From contig NZ_FOVM01000002.1 in assembly GCF_900115155.1 (NCBI RefSeq), forward strand, positions 250,550-314,549: a DNA stretch of 64,000 nucleotides. The letters run 5' to 3'. Positions 17,730 through 27,776 of the stretch are shown here, one piece after another. Source of the stretch: Mycetocola miduiensis (GTDB lineage: Bacteria > Actinomycetota > Actinomycetes > Actinomycetales > Microbacteriaceae). The notes below the pieces were generated by a model. It was given only the letters and a program-made list of their open reading frames with translations, had not been told where the DNA came from and did not search any database. Both the position numbers and the translations under genes were made by a program. The first letter of the stretch is position 1. Each line of letters starts with the position of its first letter.

Positions 17730-19598
17730 GTGCGCTTCGTTCTCGCGATTTTGGCGTTTGTGGTCGCCGCGGCCATGATCGTGCTGGGTATCGCCCAACA
17801 CACGATCTTTCTCGGCCCCTCGACATACGCCGTCAACACCACGGTCAAAGGTGACCTGCCGTACACCGTGATCAGCGGTGAGGAACTCACCCAGCAGCCC
17901 GGCCAGCAATCGCTGACCGTATCAGGTTCGGACCAAGTCTTCCTCGCCTACGGGCGCACGGCCGACGTCCAGGCGTGGCTCGGGGAATCCCCGTACAACG
18001 CGCTGACGGTGGACTCCGAGAACCACAGGCTGAAGTCATCCGTCGTCACCCCGAAGGCGGTACAGACCGACGACGTCGCGGAGGAGCCGACCGAGGGCGG
18101 CGCCGCGGCGCCGGAGGACGCTGCGCCGACCGCGGAAGAACAGGCAGCGCTCGACGCTCAGGCCAACCCCGCAGGTTCTGACCTGTGGCTCGCGGAGTAC
18201 TCGGAGGAAGGAGCCCTCGTCCAGACGATCAGCGTGCCAGACGATGTCAGCGTCATTCTTGCTTCGAACGGCACGGATGCCGCGCCTGACCGCGTCGAGG
18301 TGTCATGGCCCCTCGACAACGCGACTCCGTGGGCCGGTCCGCTGATCGTGGGAGGCATCCTGCTGCTGATCGTCGGACTCGTCCTCTATCTGCTCGGTAT
18401 CCAGCACATGCGCCGGTCGCGCGGCCCACGCCGCAAGGGTGTCACCGCCGGCCCCGGAATGGAAAAGATGCCGAAGGTGCCCAAGCCGTCCCGCTACAAG
18501 TCCGATAAGCAGCACGGCAGTGCGCCGAAGCGTAAGCGATCGATTCGCAAGTCGATGGTCGCGATCGTTCCGATCGCCTTGGTCTCCGCTCTCGCGCTCA
18601 CGGGATGTTCCGCCAGTTCCTGGCCCGACTTCTCCGGCACCGGGCAAGTAACGCCGACACCGACCCCGACCGATCTTCTCCCCGTCGAAGACCAGCCGTA
18701 CCCAGCCGTGACCGGCCCTCAGCTGAAACGGATCGTGTCGCAGATCTCCGGAGTGGCGCTCGAAGCGGATGCCGCGCGCGACGCAACACTCGCCGCCACC
18801 CGATTCTCGGGACCGGCGCTCGAGGAACGAACCGCGAACTACGCGATTCGGGCGAAGCTCCCGGACTACGCGTTGCCGACTCCGATCCCGGCAACGGCGG
18901 GCGGACTGACACTCCCTGAGGCCACCGAAACCTGGCCACGGACCGTGCTGACCGTCGTCCACGACGACACCGATCCGTCCCTCGCGCCGACCGCGGTCGT
19001 CCTCGTGCAGGAGAGCCCCCGCGAGAACTACCTGGTGCAATCCGCCGTCCGGCTCGAGCCTGACGCCCAGATCCCGGATGTCGCCCCGGCCACCATCGGA
19101 ACGGCGCGGCTCCCACCGGAGTCCACGTTCCAGATCCTCCAGCCCAACCAGCTGGCGGCAGCGTACGCAGACGTCATCACCAACGGTGACCAAAGCGAGT
19201 ACTTCGACCTGTTCGAGGCGGAAGGCGATTCCCTGCGGACGGCGATCGCCGCCGACCGGCAGGCCAAGAAAGACGGCTTGCCCTCGACAGCGACCATTGA
19301 GTTCTCAGCGGCAGCGGGAACGGCGACCCCTGTTGCACTGGCGACCAATGAGTCCGGTGCTATCGTCGCGGTGGACATCGTCGAGACTGAGGTCGTCAAA
19401 CCGGTCGACACCGGAGCGAAAATCAAGCTCGCACCCGACTCCGCGACTTCGGCGCTGAGCGGGCTGACAGAAACGGAGACGGGCGTGCAGGCCACCTACA
19501 CAGACCAGTTGTTGTTCTACGTTCCACCAGCAGGCAGCACGGAGTCGATCCGCCTGCTCGGCTTCAGCCAGGCACTGAACAAGGCGGCTGGACTCTGA
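17730..19598 (+). CDS. Large membrane protein with an internal lipobox-like motif
   Basis: A 622-residue protein I do not recognise. GTG 17730 has AAGGAG 5 bases upstream. Layout: a hydrophobic helix at residues 2-25; an outside domain of about 165 residues; a second helix near residues 196-218; a basic cytoplasmic linker (RRSRGPRRKG, then KRKRSIRK); a third hydrophobic segment at 276-293 that ends in ALTGCSAS, a textbook lipoprotein lipobox; then a Thr/Pro-rich linker and about 320 residues of extracellular domain. It looks like a membrane protein fused to a lipoprotein. The stop overlaps the start of the next gene (TGATG at 19596-19600), so the two are coupled. Internal cleavage is possible but unproven. 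Confidence 0.75.
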   Translation: MRFVLAILAFVVAAAMIVLGIAQHTIFLGPSTYAVNTTVKGDLPYTVISGEELTQQPGQQSLTVSGSDQVFLAYGRTADVQAWLGESPYNALTVDSENHRLKSSVVTPKAVQTDDVAEEPTEGGAAAPEDAAPTAEEQAALDAQANPAGSDLWLAEYSEEGALVQTISVPDDVSVILASNGTDAAPDRVEVSWPLDNATPWAGPLIVGGILLLIVGLVLYLLGIQHMRRSRGPRRKGVTAGPGMEKMPKVPKPSRYKSDKQHGSAPKRKRSIRKSMVAIVPIALVSALALTGCSASSWPDFSGTGQVTPTPTPTDLLPVEDQPYPAVTGPQLKRIVSQISGVALEADAARDATLAATRFSGPALEERTANYAIRAKLPDYALPTPIPATAGGLTLPEATETWPRTVLTVVHDDTDPSLAPTAVVLVQESPRENYLVQSAVRLEPDAQIPDVAPATIGTARLPPESTFQILQPNQLAAAYADVITNGDQSEYFDLFEAEGDSLRTAIAADRQAKKDGLPSTATIEFSAAAGTATPVALATNESGAIVAVDIVETEVVKPVDTGAKIKLAPDSATSALSGLTETETGVQATYTDQLLFYVPPAGSTESIRLLGFSQALNKAAGL

Positions 19599-20554
19599 TG
19601 AGCGGCATGCAGCCCGCCGCGGAGCACCTCCGAGGCGCCATCGACCTGTCCAGCCTGGTAAACCGGGGGACCGCCCCTGGCGGCCCAGCAACGCCGGCCG
19701 CAACCAGTGCCCCCGGCGCTGCAGCGTCTTCAGGCGGTGCGGTCATCGACGTGCCCAGCCTCGTGCTGGAGGGGTCTGACGCGAACTTCAGCCAGTTCCT
19801 CGACCTGTCGATGCAGGTGCCGGTCCTGGTCGACCTCTACGCCGGTGCCCCGACGCCCGGACTCAGCCAGATCGTCGAGAGCTACGGCGGGCGCCTTCTG
19901 CTCGTCACCGTGGATGTCACCACGAGCGTGCAGTTGCGCCAGGCCTTCCAGGTGCAGTCTGTGCCCGCTGCTGTTGCGCTCATCGGCGGTCGTCCGCTCC
20001 AGCTGTTCGCCGGGGCTCTGCCTGAAGACCAGGTCCGCCAGGTCCTCGAACAGGTCCTGCAGGCCGCAGCGCAGAGCGGCGTGACCGGCACAGCATCAGC
20101 TACGGCCCCTGCCGACGACACCGAGCCGGTCGAACCGCCGTTGCCTCCGCTGCACGCCGAGGCTTACGACGCGATCGAACAGGGCGACTACCCGCGGGCG
20201 ATCACGGCGTACCAGACGGCCATCGCTCAAAACCCAACCGACAAGATGGCTGTCGCAGGGCTTGCCCAGGTCAGCCTGCTGCACCGGCTTCAGGGCAAGA
20301 CGATCGATGAGATCCGCGCCGCTGCCGCCGCTGGGCCCACCGAACTGGACGCCCAGCTCGACGTCGCCGACCTCGACCTCTCGGGCGGACACGTCGAGGA
20401 CGCCTTCGACCGCCTGCTGACGTTGTTCGAAACCGCGGATGCCGACGACCGCAACACGATCCGAACCCGGCTCCTCGAGCTGTTCGAGGTCGCAGGCCTC
20501 GACGACCCGCGCGTCGTGCGTGCCCGGGCGCGGCTGACCAACCTGCTGTTCTAG
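19598..20554 (+). CDS. Thioredoxin-fold and TPR protein (YbbN/CnoX-like), lacking the CXXC
   Basis: A 318-residue cytoplasmic protein. After an Ala/Gly/Pro-rich N-terminus, residues 48-165 form a thioredoxin fold (PVLVDLYAGAPTPG, LLLVTVDVTTSVQLRQAFQVQSVPAAVALIGGRPL, with the cis-Pro in SVPA). The C-terminal 130 residues hold tetratricopeptide-like helices (YDAIEQGDYPRAITAYQTAI). This is the YbbN/CnoX co-chaperone architecture. The redox CXXC is replaced by APTPG, so it cannot catalyse thiol exchange; a chaperone or scaffold role fits better. It overlaps the preceding membrane-protein gene by one base and is closed by the terminator at 20574. Confidence 0.8.
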   Translation: MSGMQPAAEHLRGAIDLSSLVNRGTAPGGPATPAATSAPGAAASSGGAVIDVPSLVLEGSDANFSQFLDLSMQVPVLVDLYAGAPTPGLSQIVESYGGRLLLVTVDVTTSVQLRQAFQVQSVPAAVALIGGRPLQLFAGALPEDQVRQVLEQVLQAAAQSGVTGTASATAPADDTEPVEPPLPPLHAEAYDAIEQGDYPRAITAYQTAIAQNPTDKMAVAGLAQVSLLHRLQGKTIDEIRAAAAAGPTELDAQLDVADLDLSGGHVEDAFDRLLTLFETADADDRNTIRTRLLELFEVAGLDDPRVVRARARLTNLLF

Positions 20555-20573
20555 GGCGCCGGTACCGACGAAG

Positions 20574-20634
20574 ACACCCGTCCCGGTCAGATCCACCTGT
20601 TCTCGCAGGTGTTTCCGTCCGGGACGGGTGTTTT
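20574..20634 (+). terminator. Large hairpin terminator between convergent genes
   Basis: A 13-base perfect outer stem (20574-20586 with 20619-20631) encloses a second 6-base hairpin (20594-20599 with 20606-20611) and is followed by TTTT. It lies between the convergent ends of the thioredoxin-fold gene and glgB and terminates the plus-strand transcript; it may also act on glgB. Confidence 0.85.
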
Positions 20635-20653
20635 CGAGTGAGGCCCTCCCGTC

Positions 20654-23026
20654 TTACGAGCGGCGGCGCAGCCAGAGAGCGCCGAGCGGGGGCAACGTGA
20701 GCTCGGCGGATGCCGGGCGGCCGGCCCACGGCTGGTCGACGGCGACGACAGTTCCGAAGTTGCCGACACCGGACCCGCCGAACTCGGCGGCATCCGTGTT
20801 GAGGATCTCTTCCCAATCCCCGGATGCCGGAAGACCGACACGGTACGGCCCGACCGGTACGCCCGAGAAATTGAAGAGCGCGACGATCTCGTTGCCGTCG
20901 TGGTCGCGGCGGAGGAAGGAGAGGACGCTGTGCGCCGCGTCACCGCCGTCGATCAGCTCGAACCCGCCCTGGTCGTTGTCGCGGGCCCAGAGCGCAGGGT
21001 TCTCGCTGTACAGGCCGTTGAGCTGCCCGACGAGGCTGAACAGCCCCTGGTGGCTGGGCTGGTCGAGGATCCACCAGTCGAGGCCCCGTGCTTCCGACCA
21101 TTCTGACGGCTGGCCGAACTCGGTCCCCATGAACAGCAGCTGCTTGCCGGGGTGAGCCCACATGAAGGCCAGGAAGACGCGCATGTTCGCGAGCTTCTGC
21201 CAGTGGTCGCCTGGCATCCGCGCGAGCAGTGAACCCTTGCCGTGCACGACTTCGTCGTGACTGATCGGAAGCAAGAAGTTCTCGCTGAACGCGTAGACGA
21301 AGCTGAAGGTCAGTTCGCCGTGGTGGTAGGAGCGGTACATCGGGTCGTGCTTGATGTACTGCAACGAGTCGTGCATCCAGCCCATGTTCCACTTGAGCCC
21401 GAAGCCGAGCCCGCCACTGGAGGTCGGTGCGGTGACGCCGGGCCAGCTGGTGGACTCCTCGGCGATCATCACGACGCCGGGGTTGCGCTTGTAAGCGGTC
21501 GCGTTGGCTTCCTGCAGCAGGCTGATCGCTTCGAGGTTCTCGCGTCCGCCGTGCACGTTCGGGTACCACTCGCCCTCCTCACGGGAGTAGTCGAGGTACA
21601 GCATGGAGGCGACGGCGTCGACCCGGAGCCCGTCGACGTGGAACTCTTCGAGCCAGTACAGGGCATTCGCCACGAGGAAGTTGCGGACCTGGCTGTTTCC
21701 GAAGTCGAAAATGTACGTGCCCCAGTCCTTGTGCTCACCGCGCCGGGGGTCGGGGTGCTCATAGAGCGCCTGCCCGTCGAACCGGGCGAGCGCCCACTCG
21801 TCGGTGGCGAAGTGGCCGGGGACCCAGTCCATGAGCACACCGATGCCGGCCTGGTGCAGGCGGTCAATGAGGTACTTGAGGTCGTCGGGGTGACCGAAGC
21901 GGCTGGTCGGCGCGAAGTAGCCGGTGATCTGGTATCCCCACGAGCCGCCGTACGGATGCTCCGCGAGCGGCATGAATTCCACGTGCGTGAATTTGAGGGC
22001 ACGGAGGTATTCGATCAGCGGGTCGGCGATGTCCCGGTAGCCGAGCCCCGGCCGCCACGACCCGAGGTGCATCTCGTAGATGCTCATCGGTGCGTCGTGC
22101 GGGTTGGTCGCTGCGCGGTGTTCCATCCACGCGGCATCCGCCCACTCGTAACGGGATTCGCCAACGACGGATGCCGTCGCCGGTGGAATTTCGGTGAATC
22201 GCGCCATCGGGTCGGCACGGGTCACCCAGTTGCCATTCGCACCGAGCAGCTCGAATTTGTAGAGCGCCCCGGCCTCAAGGCCTGGCACGAACAGTTCCCA
22301 GACCCCGGTCGGACCCATGTTGCGCAGCGAGTGCAGGCGGCCGTCCCAGCCGTTGAACTCACCGAGCACCCGAACGGCCTGGGCGTGCGGCGCCCACACC
22401 GTGAAAGCTGTGCCGGAGACCCCGGAGTGCTCGACCAGATGGGCGCCCAGGGCGTCCCAGAGCCGCTCGTGCCGGCCTTCGCCGACGAGGTGGAGGTCGA
22501 GTTCACCGATGGTCGGGCTGAACCGGTACGGGTCCTCCGTGCGCCACACGACTCCGTCGCCGTAGTCGCTCTCGACGGTGTAGTCGGGGAACCCCGCAGA
22601 GTGTTCGCCCTCCCAGATACCGTTGTACAGGTGGCTGAGCTCCAACCGTTCACCGCCGCCGAGAACCGCGGTGACGCTTGCGGCGTGCGGCCGCAGCGTC
22701 CGCAGCACGGTTTTGTCACCCGACGGGTGCTGCCCGAGCACGGAGTGCGGGTCGTAGTAGGACCCGGTGGAGACGGCCCCGAGGACATGCTCGGACGGTG
22801 CCGATGCGTTCCGGGATGCTGTCGCGGGCGTCGCGGGCGTCGCGGGCGTCGCTGGCGTGGTTGGCTCCGGCGGCTCCGGCGGCGTTACCGGAGTCGGCGG
22901 CGTAGCCCGGGTTGCGGAGCGGGCCGGTTTCGACGGCTTCGAAGTCGACGGTGAAGCCGACGGTTTTGATGAAGCCGGCGGTGTTGACGATGCCGGGGTC
23001 GATGCGGGCTTGATGGGATCGGTCAC
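20654..23026 (-). CDS. glgB: 1,4-alpha-glucan branching enzyme
   Basis: A 790-residue GH13 branching enzyme that moves alpha-1,4 chains to alpha-1,6 positions. The core (from about residue 75) has the N-terminal CBM48-like domains and the catalytic barrel, with nucleophile Asp in [18 protein letters not shown], acid/base Glu in [11 protein letters not shown] and the third Asp in [12 protein letters not shown]. The GTG at 23026 overlaps the glgE stop (GTGA) and has AGGAGG 8 bases upstream. Residues 1-75 are an odd low-complexity Pro/Ala/Thr/Ser/Lys linker including a [13 protein letters not shown] run, absent from typical GlgB. The gene is second in the glgE-glgB operon, so GlgE builds linear chains and GlgB branches them. 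Confidence 0.95.
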   Translation of the reverse strand: MTDPIKPASTPASSTPPASSKPSASPSTSKPSKPARSATRATPPTPVTPPEPPEPTTPATPATPATPATASRNASAPSEHVLGAVSTGSYYDPHSVLGQHPSGDKTVLRTLRPHAASVTAVLGGGERLELSHLYNGIWEGEHSAGFPDYTVESDYGDGVVWRTEDPYRFSPTIGELDLHLVGEGRHERLWDALGAHLVEHSGVSGTAFTVWAPHAQAVRVLGEFNGWDGRLHSLRNMGPTGVWELFVPGLEAGALYKFELLGANGNWVTRADPMARFTEIPPATASVVGESRYEWADAAWMEHRAATNPHDAPMSIYEMHLGSWRPGLGYRDIADPLIEYLRALKFTHVEFMPLAEHPYGGSWGYQITGYFAPTSRFGHPDDLKYLIDRLHQAGIGVLMDWVPGHFATDEWALARFDGQALYEHPDPRRGEHKDWGTYIFDFGNSQVRNFLVANALYWLEEFHVDGLRVDAVASMLYLDYSREEGEWYPNVHGGRENLEAISLLQEANATAYKRNPGVVMIAEESTSWPGVTAPTSSGGLGFGLKWNMGWMHDSLQYIKHDPMYRSYHHGELTFSFVYAFSENFLLPISHDEVVHGKGSLLARMPGDHWQKLANMRVFLAFMWAHPGKQLLFMGTEFGQPSEWSEARGLDWWILDQPSHQGLFSLVGQLNGLYSENPALWARDNDQGGFELIDGGDAAHSVLSFLRRDHDGNEIVALFNFSGVPVGPYRVGLPASGDWEEILNTDAAEFGGSGVGNFGTVVAVDQPWAGRPASAELTLPPLGALWLRRRS
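22821..22856 (-). repeat. 9-bp microsatellite inside glgB
   Basis: Four tandem 9-bp units (GTCGCGGGC three times, then GTCGCTGGC) encode the Thr-Pro-Ala repeats of the GlgB N-terminal linker. Unit number could vary by slippage without changing frame. Confidence 0.8.
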
Positions 23027-25089
23027 GAGGTGGCCTCCTGGACGTGGAAGATGTGGACCGGCTCGGTGAAGGCGTCGAGGCGAACAAAGTTGTGCTCGCC
23101 CCACTGCCACGTGGCGCCGGTGATGAGATCGGTGACCTGGTACGGCATGCCTGGTGCGATTCCGAACGCAGAACTGTCGATGTGCACCGTCGTCTCCCGG
23201 ACGGAGTGCGGGTCGACGTTCGCGACCACAAGGATGGTGTCGGATACCCCGGTGCCGGTGAACTCCGGCGCGAGGTGTTTGCTGTATACGAGGATCGAGT
23301 CATCGTCGCTGGAGTGCAGGCGCAGGTTCCGCAGTTGTTGCAGCGCGGGATGCGCCCGACGGATTTTGTTGAGCATGCCGAGATAGACGGAAAGCGACTT
23401 GCCCGCGGCCTCCGCGGCAGCGAAGTCGCGCGGCTTGTACTCGAACTTCTCGTTGTCGATGTTCTCTTCCGCGCCCGGTCTGGCGACATTCTCGAACAGT
23501 TCGAATCCGGAGTAGACACCCCACACCGGTGCTGCGGTCGCGGCGAGGGCTGCACGGATGGTGAACGCCGCCGGCCCCCCGAACTGCAGGTACTGGGTGA
23601 GGATGTCCGGCGTGTTGACGAAGAGGTTCGGGCGCAGGAAATCAGCGGTCTCGGTGCTGATGCTCGTGAAGAACTCCTCGAGCTCGGTCTTCGAGTTGCG
23701 CCAGGTGAAGTAGGTGTAGCTCTGCTGGAAGCCGACCTTTGCGAGCGCCTGCATCATCGCCGGCCGGGTGAACGCTTCGGCGAGGAAGATGACGTCGGGG
23801 TCCTCGGCGTTGACCGTTCCGATCAGCCACTCCCAGAACTCGACGGTCTTCGTGTGCGGATTGTCGACGCGGAAGATCTTCACACCGAGGGAGACCCAGT
23901 ACCGGACGATCCTGAGGACTTCGGCACGGATGCCCTCAGGGTCGTTGTCGAAGTTGATCGGGTAGATGTCCTGGTACTTCTTGGGCGGGTTCTCCGCATA
24001 CGCGATGGTGCCGTCGGGCAGGGTGGTGAAGAACTCGGGGTGCTCGGTGACCCAGGGGTGGTCGGGCGACGCCTGCAGTGCGAGGTCAAGAGCGATCTCG
24101 ATGTTGTTCCTGGCGGCCTCGTCGAGGAAGAAGCGGAAGTCGTCGACCGTACCGAGGTCTGGGTGAATGGCGTCGTGACCGCCGTCCGCTGACCCGATGG
24201 CCCATGGCGAACCGGGGTCGTGCGGGCCGGGGGTGAGCGTGTTGTTCGGCCCCTTGCGGAAGGTCGTTCCGATCGGGTGGATGGGAGGCAGGTAGACAAC
24301 GTCGAAGCCCATGGCTGCGACCGGAGCGAGCCGTTTCGCCGCCGTCCGGAATGTCCCGGACGTCCAGGAGCCGTCGGCGTTCTGTTTCGCCCCTTCGGAC
24401 CGGGGAAAGAACTCGTACCAGGAACCGACGCCGGCACGGGTCCGCTCCACGCGGATGACGGCCTCCTCCGACTCACTCGCCAGGCTCGACATCGGGTTCT
24501 GCCTCGCGATCTCGTGAAGTCTCGCGTCGTCGAGGACCGCCATGCGCTGCTCGAGAGGAGCATCCGTCGCAGCCAGCTCAGCGGCCTTCGCTGCCAGGTA
24601 GCTGCGCTCAGCGGCGGGGCGGGACTTTTCGGCTGACGAACGCCGCAGGAGCTGGGCGCCGATCGTGAACATCAGCTCGACGTCGATTCCCGCAGGAATT
24701 TTGATCGCGGCATTGTGATGCCAGGTCTCGAAATCGTCGGCGTATGCGCGCACACGGAATCGCCAGGTGCCCTGTGCCGTCAGCTGGGCGAGGGCCTCGT
24801 AGTCGTCGAGGCCGACGGTGACCAGGCGCATCGGATGCCGCGCGGTGGCACCGGACGGATCGGTGAGCAGAAGCTCAACCCCGATCGCGTCGTGGCCTTC
24901 ACGGAACGCCGTGGCCCGGAACGGAACCACTTCACCGACGAACGCGCGTGCGGGCCAGCGGCCGCAGGAGACGACCGGTGAGAGGCCGAGTACAGGAATT
25001 CTGCCAATGCCGGGTTTTGTGCTGGAGTCGGACTGCGCCGCGACGGCCTTCGAGGGCCTGGACGTTGCGCTGGATGCTTTCTTCGCCAC
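23023..25089 (-). CDS. glgE: Alpha-1,4-glucan:maltose-1-phosphate maltosyltransferase GlgE
   Basis: GlgE, 688 residues, extends alpha-1,4-glucan by transferring maltosyl units from maltose 1-phosphate. The N-terminal signature [20 protein letters not shown] is followed by the GH13_3 catalytic barrel with [20 protein letters not shown], nucleophile Asp in [10 protein letters not shown], Glu in FLAEAFTRP and the TPDI segment. I set the start at GTG 25089 because a TACGGT -10 hexamer ends 7 bases upstream, predicting a leaderless mRNA; longer frames upstream overlap glgP and lack similarity. It shares a GTGA overlap with glgB and is divergent from glgP, with 115 bases between. The enzymes supplying maltose 1-phosphate are not in the window. 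Confidence 0.94.
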   Translation of the reverse strand: MAKKASSATSRPSKAVAAQSDSSTKPGIGRIPVLGLSPVVSCGRWPARAFVGEVVPFRATAFREGHDAIGVELLLTDPSGATARHPMRLVTVGLDDYEALAQLTAQGTWRFRVRAYADDFETWHHNAAIKIPAGIDVELMFTIGAQLLRRSSAEKSRPAAERSYLAAKAAELAATDAPLEQRMAVLDDARLHEIARQNPMSSLASESEEAVIRVERTRAGVGSWYEFFPRSEGAKQNADGSWTSGTFRTAAKRLAPVAAMGFDVVYLPPIHPIGTTFRKGPNNTLTPGPHDPGSPWAIGSADGGHDAIHPDLGTVDDFRFFLDEAARNNIEIALDLALQASPDHPWVTEHPEFFTTLPDGTIAYAENPPKKYQDIYPINFDNDPEGIRAEVLRIVRYWVSLGVKIFRVDNPHTKTVEFWEWLIGTVNAEDPDVIFLAEAFTRPAMMQALAKVGFQQSYTYFTWRNSKTELEEFFTSISTETADFLRPNLFVNTPDILTQYLQFGGPAAFTIRAALAATAAPVWGVYSGFELFENVARPGAEENIDNEKFEYKPRDFAAAEAAGKSLSVYLGMLNKIRRAHPALQQLRNLRLHSSDDDSILVYSKHLAPEFTGTGVSDTILVVANVDPHSVRETTVHIDSSAFGIAPGMPYQVTDLITGATWQWGEHNFVRLDAFTEPVHIFHVQEATS

Positions 25090-25096
25090 AAACCCG

Positions 25097-25102
25097 ACCG
25101 TA
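25097..25102 (-). promoter_or_regulatory. -10 hexamer of glgE (leaderless)
   Basis: TACGGT on the minus strand ends 7 bases before the GTG at 25089. It lies about 90 bases from the opposing glgP -10, so both promoters share one short region. Confidence 0.6.
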
Positions 25103-25191
25103 CCGCGAATCCTTCCCGTTCGCCGGTGCCTTGCGAAAACGCCGTCGGGCCAATAAAGGGCTCTCACCACAGCAAACGGCCCCACGCGCCC

Positions 25192-25197
25192 TAGGCT
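25192..25197 (+). promoter_or_regulatory. -10 hexamer of glgP (leaderless)
   Basis: TAGGCT ends 7 bases before the GTG at 25205; no Shine-Dalgarno is present between them. Confidence 0.6.
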
Positions 25198-25204
25198 GAA
25201 CCCC

Positions 25205-27766
25205 GTGAAGGCGATTAGACGATTTACTGTGCGCCCTGCTCTCCCCGAGCGGCTGAGCGCCCTCGAGCACCTGGCCGGGAACCTGAGATGGTCCTGGCAC
25301 GGGCCCACACAGGAGCTGTTCTCTGAGATCGCACCGAATGCGTGGCGCGATTTCCAGCACGACCCGATCAGCCTGTTCGGGCAGATCAGCCAGGACCGGA
25401 TCGACGCCCTGGCCTCTGACGACAGTTTCGTGCACCGCGCGAACGCGCTGAGGGAAGATCTCAACCGGTACCTCACCGAGCCGCGCTGGTACCAGGGCCT
25501 CGAGGGCGACAAGCCCGAACTGATCGCGTACTTCTCGCCCGAGTTCGGTATCGCTGCGGCGCTTCCGCAGTACTCGGGTGGTCTGGGCATCCTCGCCGGC
25601 GATCACCTGAAGAGCGCGTCGGACCTCGGTGTTCCCCTCGTCGCCGTCGGCCTGTTCTACCGCGCCGGCTATTTCAGCCAGGCACTGTCGCCGGACGGCT
25701 GGCAGCAGGAGACATATCCTGTGCTCGACCCGGATGGGCTCCCATTGCGGGTGCTGCGCCAGCCAGACGGCAGCCCGGTCATCGTCACACTCATGCTCCC
25801 CGACGACCAGGTGCTCAGCGCCAGGATCTGGCTGGGTCGGGTGGGCCGGGTCACCCTGTTGCTGCTCGACTCCGACATTCCGGAGAACAGCGAAGAACTC
25901 TGCCATGTCACCGACCGTCTCTACGGAGGGGCCGAAGAACACCGGCTGCGCCAGGAGCTCCTGCTCGGAATCGGCGGTGTGCGCGCGATCGGCGCGTGGG
26001 CTGAACGCTCAGGGGTACGACCGCCCCAGGTCTTCCACACCAATGAAGGCCACGCCGGGTTCCTCGGCGTTGAGCGGATCCGCGACCTGATCCGCGGCGG
26101 GCTGAACTTCAACGAGGCTCTCCAGGTTGTCCGGGCAGGCACCGTCTTCACGACCCACACTCCGGTCCCGGCGGGAATCGACCGCTTCGACTCGGCGTTG
26201 ATCCGACGCTACTTCACGACCGACCTGCTGCCGGGTGTGTCGGCCGAGGATGTGCTCGCGCTCGGACGTGAGCCCGGAGCGGGCATGGATGGCGCCTTCA
26301 ACATGGCGGTGATGGGCCTCCGCCTTGGACAGCGGGCCAACGGCGTCTCGCAGCTGCACGGTGAAGTGAGCAGGCGGATGTTCAGCGACCTGTGGCCGGG
26401 ATTCGACACCGAAGACGTTCCGATCGGCTCGGTGACGAACGGTGTTCACCCGGCCAGCTGGACGGCCCCGCAGCTGACCGAGCTCGCGATTCGCACCCTG
26501 GGAACGTCCGACACCGCGAACGCGGACTGGGCGTCACCGTCGGTGACAGACGCCGACCTTTGGGGTGTCCGTAACCAGATGCGGCAGGAGCTCGTGTCGG
26601 ATGCGCGCAGGCGGCTGAAGCGAGCATGGCTCGCCCAGAACCCTGGCGGCATCGCACCGGACTGGATGGACACCGTGCTCGACCCTCGCGTGCTGACGAT
26701 TGGTTTCGCCCGACGCGTTCCCACGTACAAACGGCTCACCCTGATGCTTCACGACACCGAGCGGCTGCGCCGCCTTTTGCTGCATCCGGGACGGCCGGTG
26801 CAGATTGTTATCGCCGGCAAGGCTCATCCGGCCGACATCGAGGGTAAGCGGCTGATCCAGAAGGTCGTCGAGTTCGCCCAGGACCCGGCGGTGCGTGAAC
26901 GGATCGTCTTCCTGCCCAACTACGACATCTCGATGGCGCAGAAGCTCTACCCGGGAACGGATGTCTGGCTCAACAACCCGCTCCGACCGCTCGAAGCGTG
27001 CGGCACATCCGGCATGAAAGCTGCGCTGAACGGCGTGCTCAACCTGTCGATCCTCGACGGCTGGTGGAACGAGTTCTTCGACGGTGAAAATGGCTGGGCG
27101 ATCCCGTCCGCGGTCACCGAAGACGCCGAGGAACGGGACCGCCGCGAGGCGGAGTCGATGTACGACCTCATCGAACACCAGATCGCGCCCCGGTTCTACG
27201 AGCGCGACACGGACGACGTCCCGACGAACTGGCTGGGAAACATCCGTCACACCCTCTCCACCCTGTCGCCGGAGCTGAGCGCCGACCGGATGGTCAGAGA
27301 GTACGTCAACGCCCTCTACCGCCCTGCGTTCAACAGCACCTCGGTGCTGCGTCACGACGGATTCCGCGCCGCGCGCAGCCTCGCCGAGTGGAAGGCGCGG
27401 GTGAGGGATGCCTGGTCTGGCGTCTCGATCACGCACGTGGAGTCGGGTGGACTGGATGTTGCTCCACAGGTCGGTGACGAGCTGCACCTGCGAGCGACGG
27501 TGCGGCTCGGCGCCCTGACACCGAACGACGTCTCGGTGCAGGTCGTCTACGGCCGGAGCACGGTGAACGGCGATGACCTGAAGGACGTGCAGACGGCGGA
27601 ACTTGTACCTGCCGACGATGCTGAAGCGTCTGAATCGGGGGAGTGGCTGTTCGCCGGCACTGTCAGCCTTCGACGCCCGGGCGGATTCGGGTACAGCGTC
27701 CGGGTCGTACCGTGCCACCCGCTTCTGGACAACCCTGCGGAACTGGGCCTGATCGCGATCGCCTGA
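25205..27766 (+). CDS. glgP: Alpha-glucan phosphorylase
   Basis: An 853-residue phosphorylase that releases glucose 1-phosphate from alpha-glucan ends. It is the actinobacterial/archaeal form with an N-terminal DUF3417-like region (VRPALPERLSALEHLAGNL). Landmarks include FSPEFGIAAALPQYSGGLGILAGDHLKSASDL, FHTNEGHAGF, TTHTPVPAG, NGVHPASW, and the pyridoxal-phosphate site EACGTSGMKAALNGVLNLS with the Schiff-base Lys. The GTG at 25205 directly follows a TAGGCT hexamer, so a leaderless message is likely. It is divergent from glgE-glgB and convergent with ybaK. A promoter pair this close lets synthesis and breakdown genes be regulated together. Confidence 0.94.
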   Translation: MKAIRRFTVRPALPERLSALEHLAGNLRWSWHGPTQELFSEIAPNAWRDFQHDPISLFGQISQDRIDALASDDSFVHRANALREDLNRYLTEPRWYQGLEGDKPELIAYFSPEFGIAAALPQYSGGLGILAGDHLKSASDLGVPLVAVGLFYRAGYFSQALSPDGWQQETYPVLDPDGLPLRVLRQPDGSPVIVTLMLPDDQVLSARIWLGRVGRVTLLLLDSDIPENSEELCHVTDRLYGGAEEHRLRQELLLGIGGVRAIGAWAERSGVRPPQVFHTNEGHAGFLGVERIRDLIRGGLNFNEALQVVRAGTVFTTHTPVPAGIDRFDSALIRRYFTTDLLPGVSAEDVLALGREPGAGMDGAFNMAVMGLRLGQRANGVSQLHGEVSRRMFSDLWPGFDTEDVPIGSVTNGVHPASWTAPQLTELAIRTLGTSDTANADWASPSVTDADLWGVRNQMRQELVSDARRRLKRAWLAQNPGGIAPDWMDTVLDPRVLTIGFARRVPTYKRLTLMLHDTERLRRLLLHPGRPVQIVIAGKAHPADIEGKRLIQKVVEFAQDPAVRERIVFLPNYDISMAQKLYPGTDVWLNNPLRPLEACGTSGMKAALNGVLNLSILDGWWNEFFDGENGWAIPSAVTEDAEERDRREAESMYDLIEHQIAPRFYERDTDDVPTNWLGNIRHTLSTLSPELSADRMVREYVNALYRPAFNSTSVLRHDGFRAARSLAEWKARVRDAWSGVSITHVESGGLDVAPQVGDELHLRATVRLGALTPNDVSVQVVYGRSTVNGDDLKDVQTAELVPADDAEASESGEWLFAGTVSLRRPGGFGYSVRVVPCHPLLDNPAELGLIAIA

Positions 27767-27776
27767 GCGGTCGTGA

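Noticed and set aside
22821-22856. CRISPR-like repeats
   Set aside because: The 9-bp units are in-frame codons for Thr-Pro-Ala in GlgB and have no spacers. No CRISPR array was seen anywhere in the window.
21242-22954. 570-codon open frame on the plus strand opposite glgB
   Set aside because: It is the antisense shadow of a conserved GC-rich gene; composition is Arg/Glu/Val-rich with no recognisable domain or ribosome-binding site.
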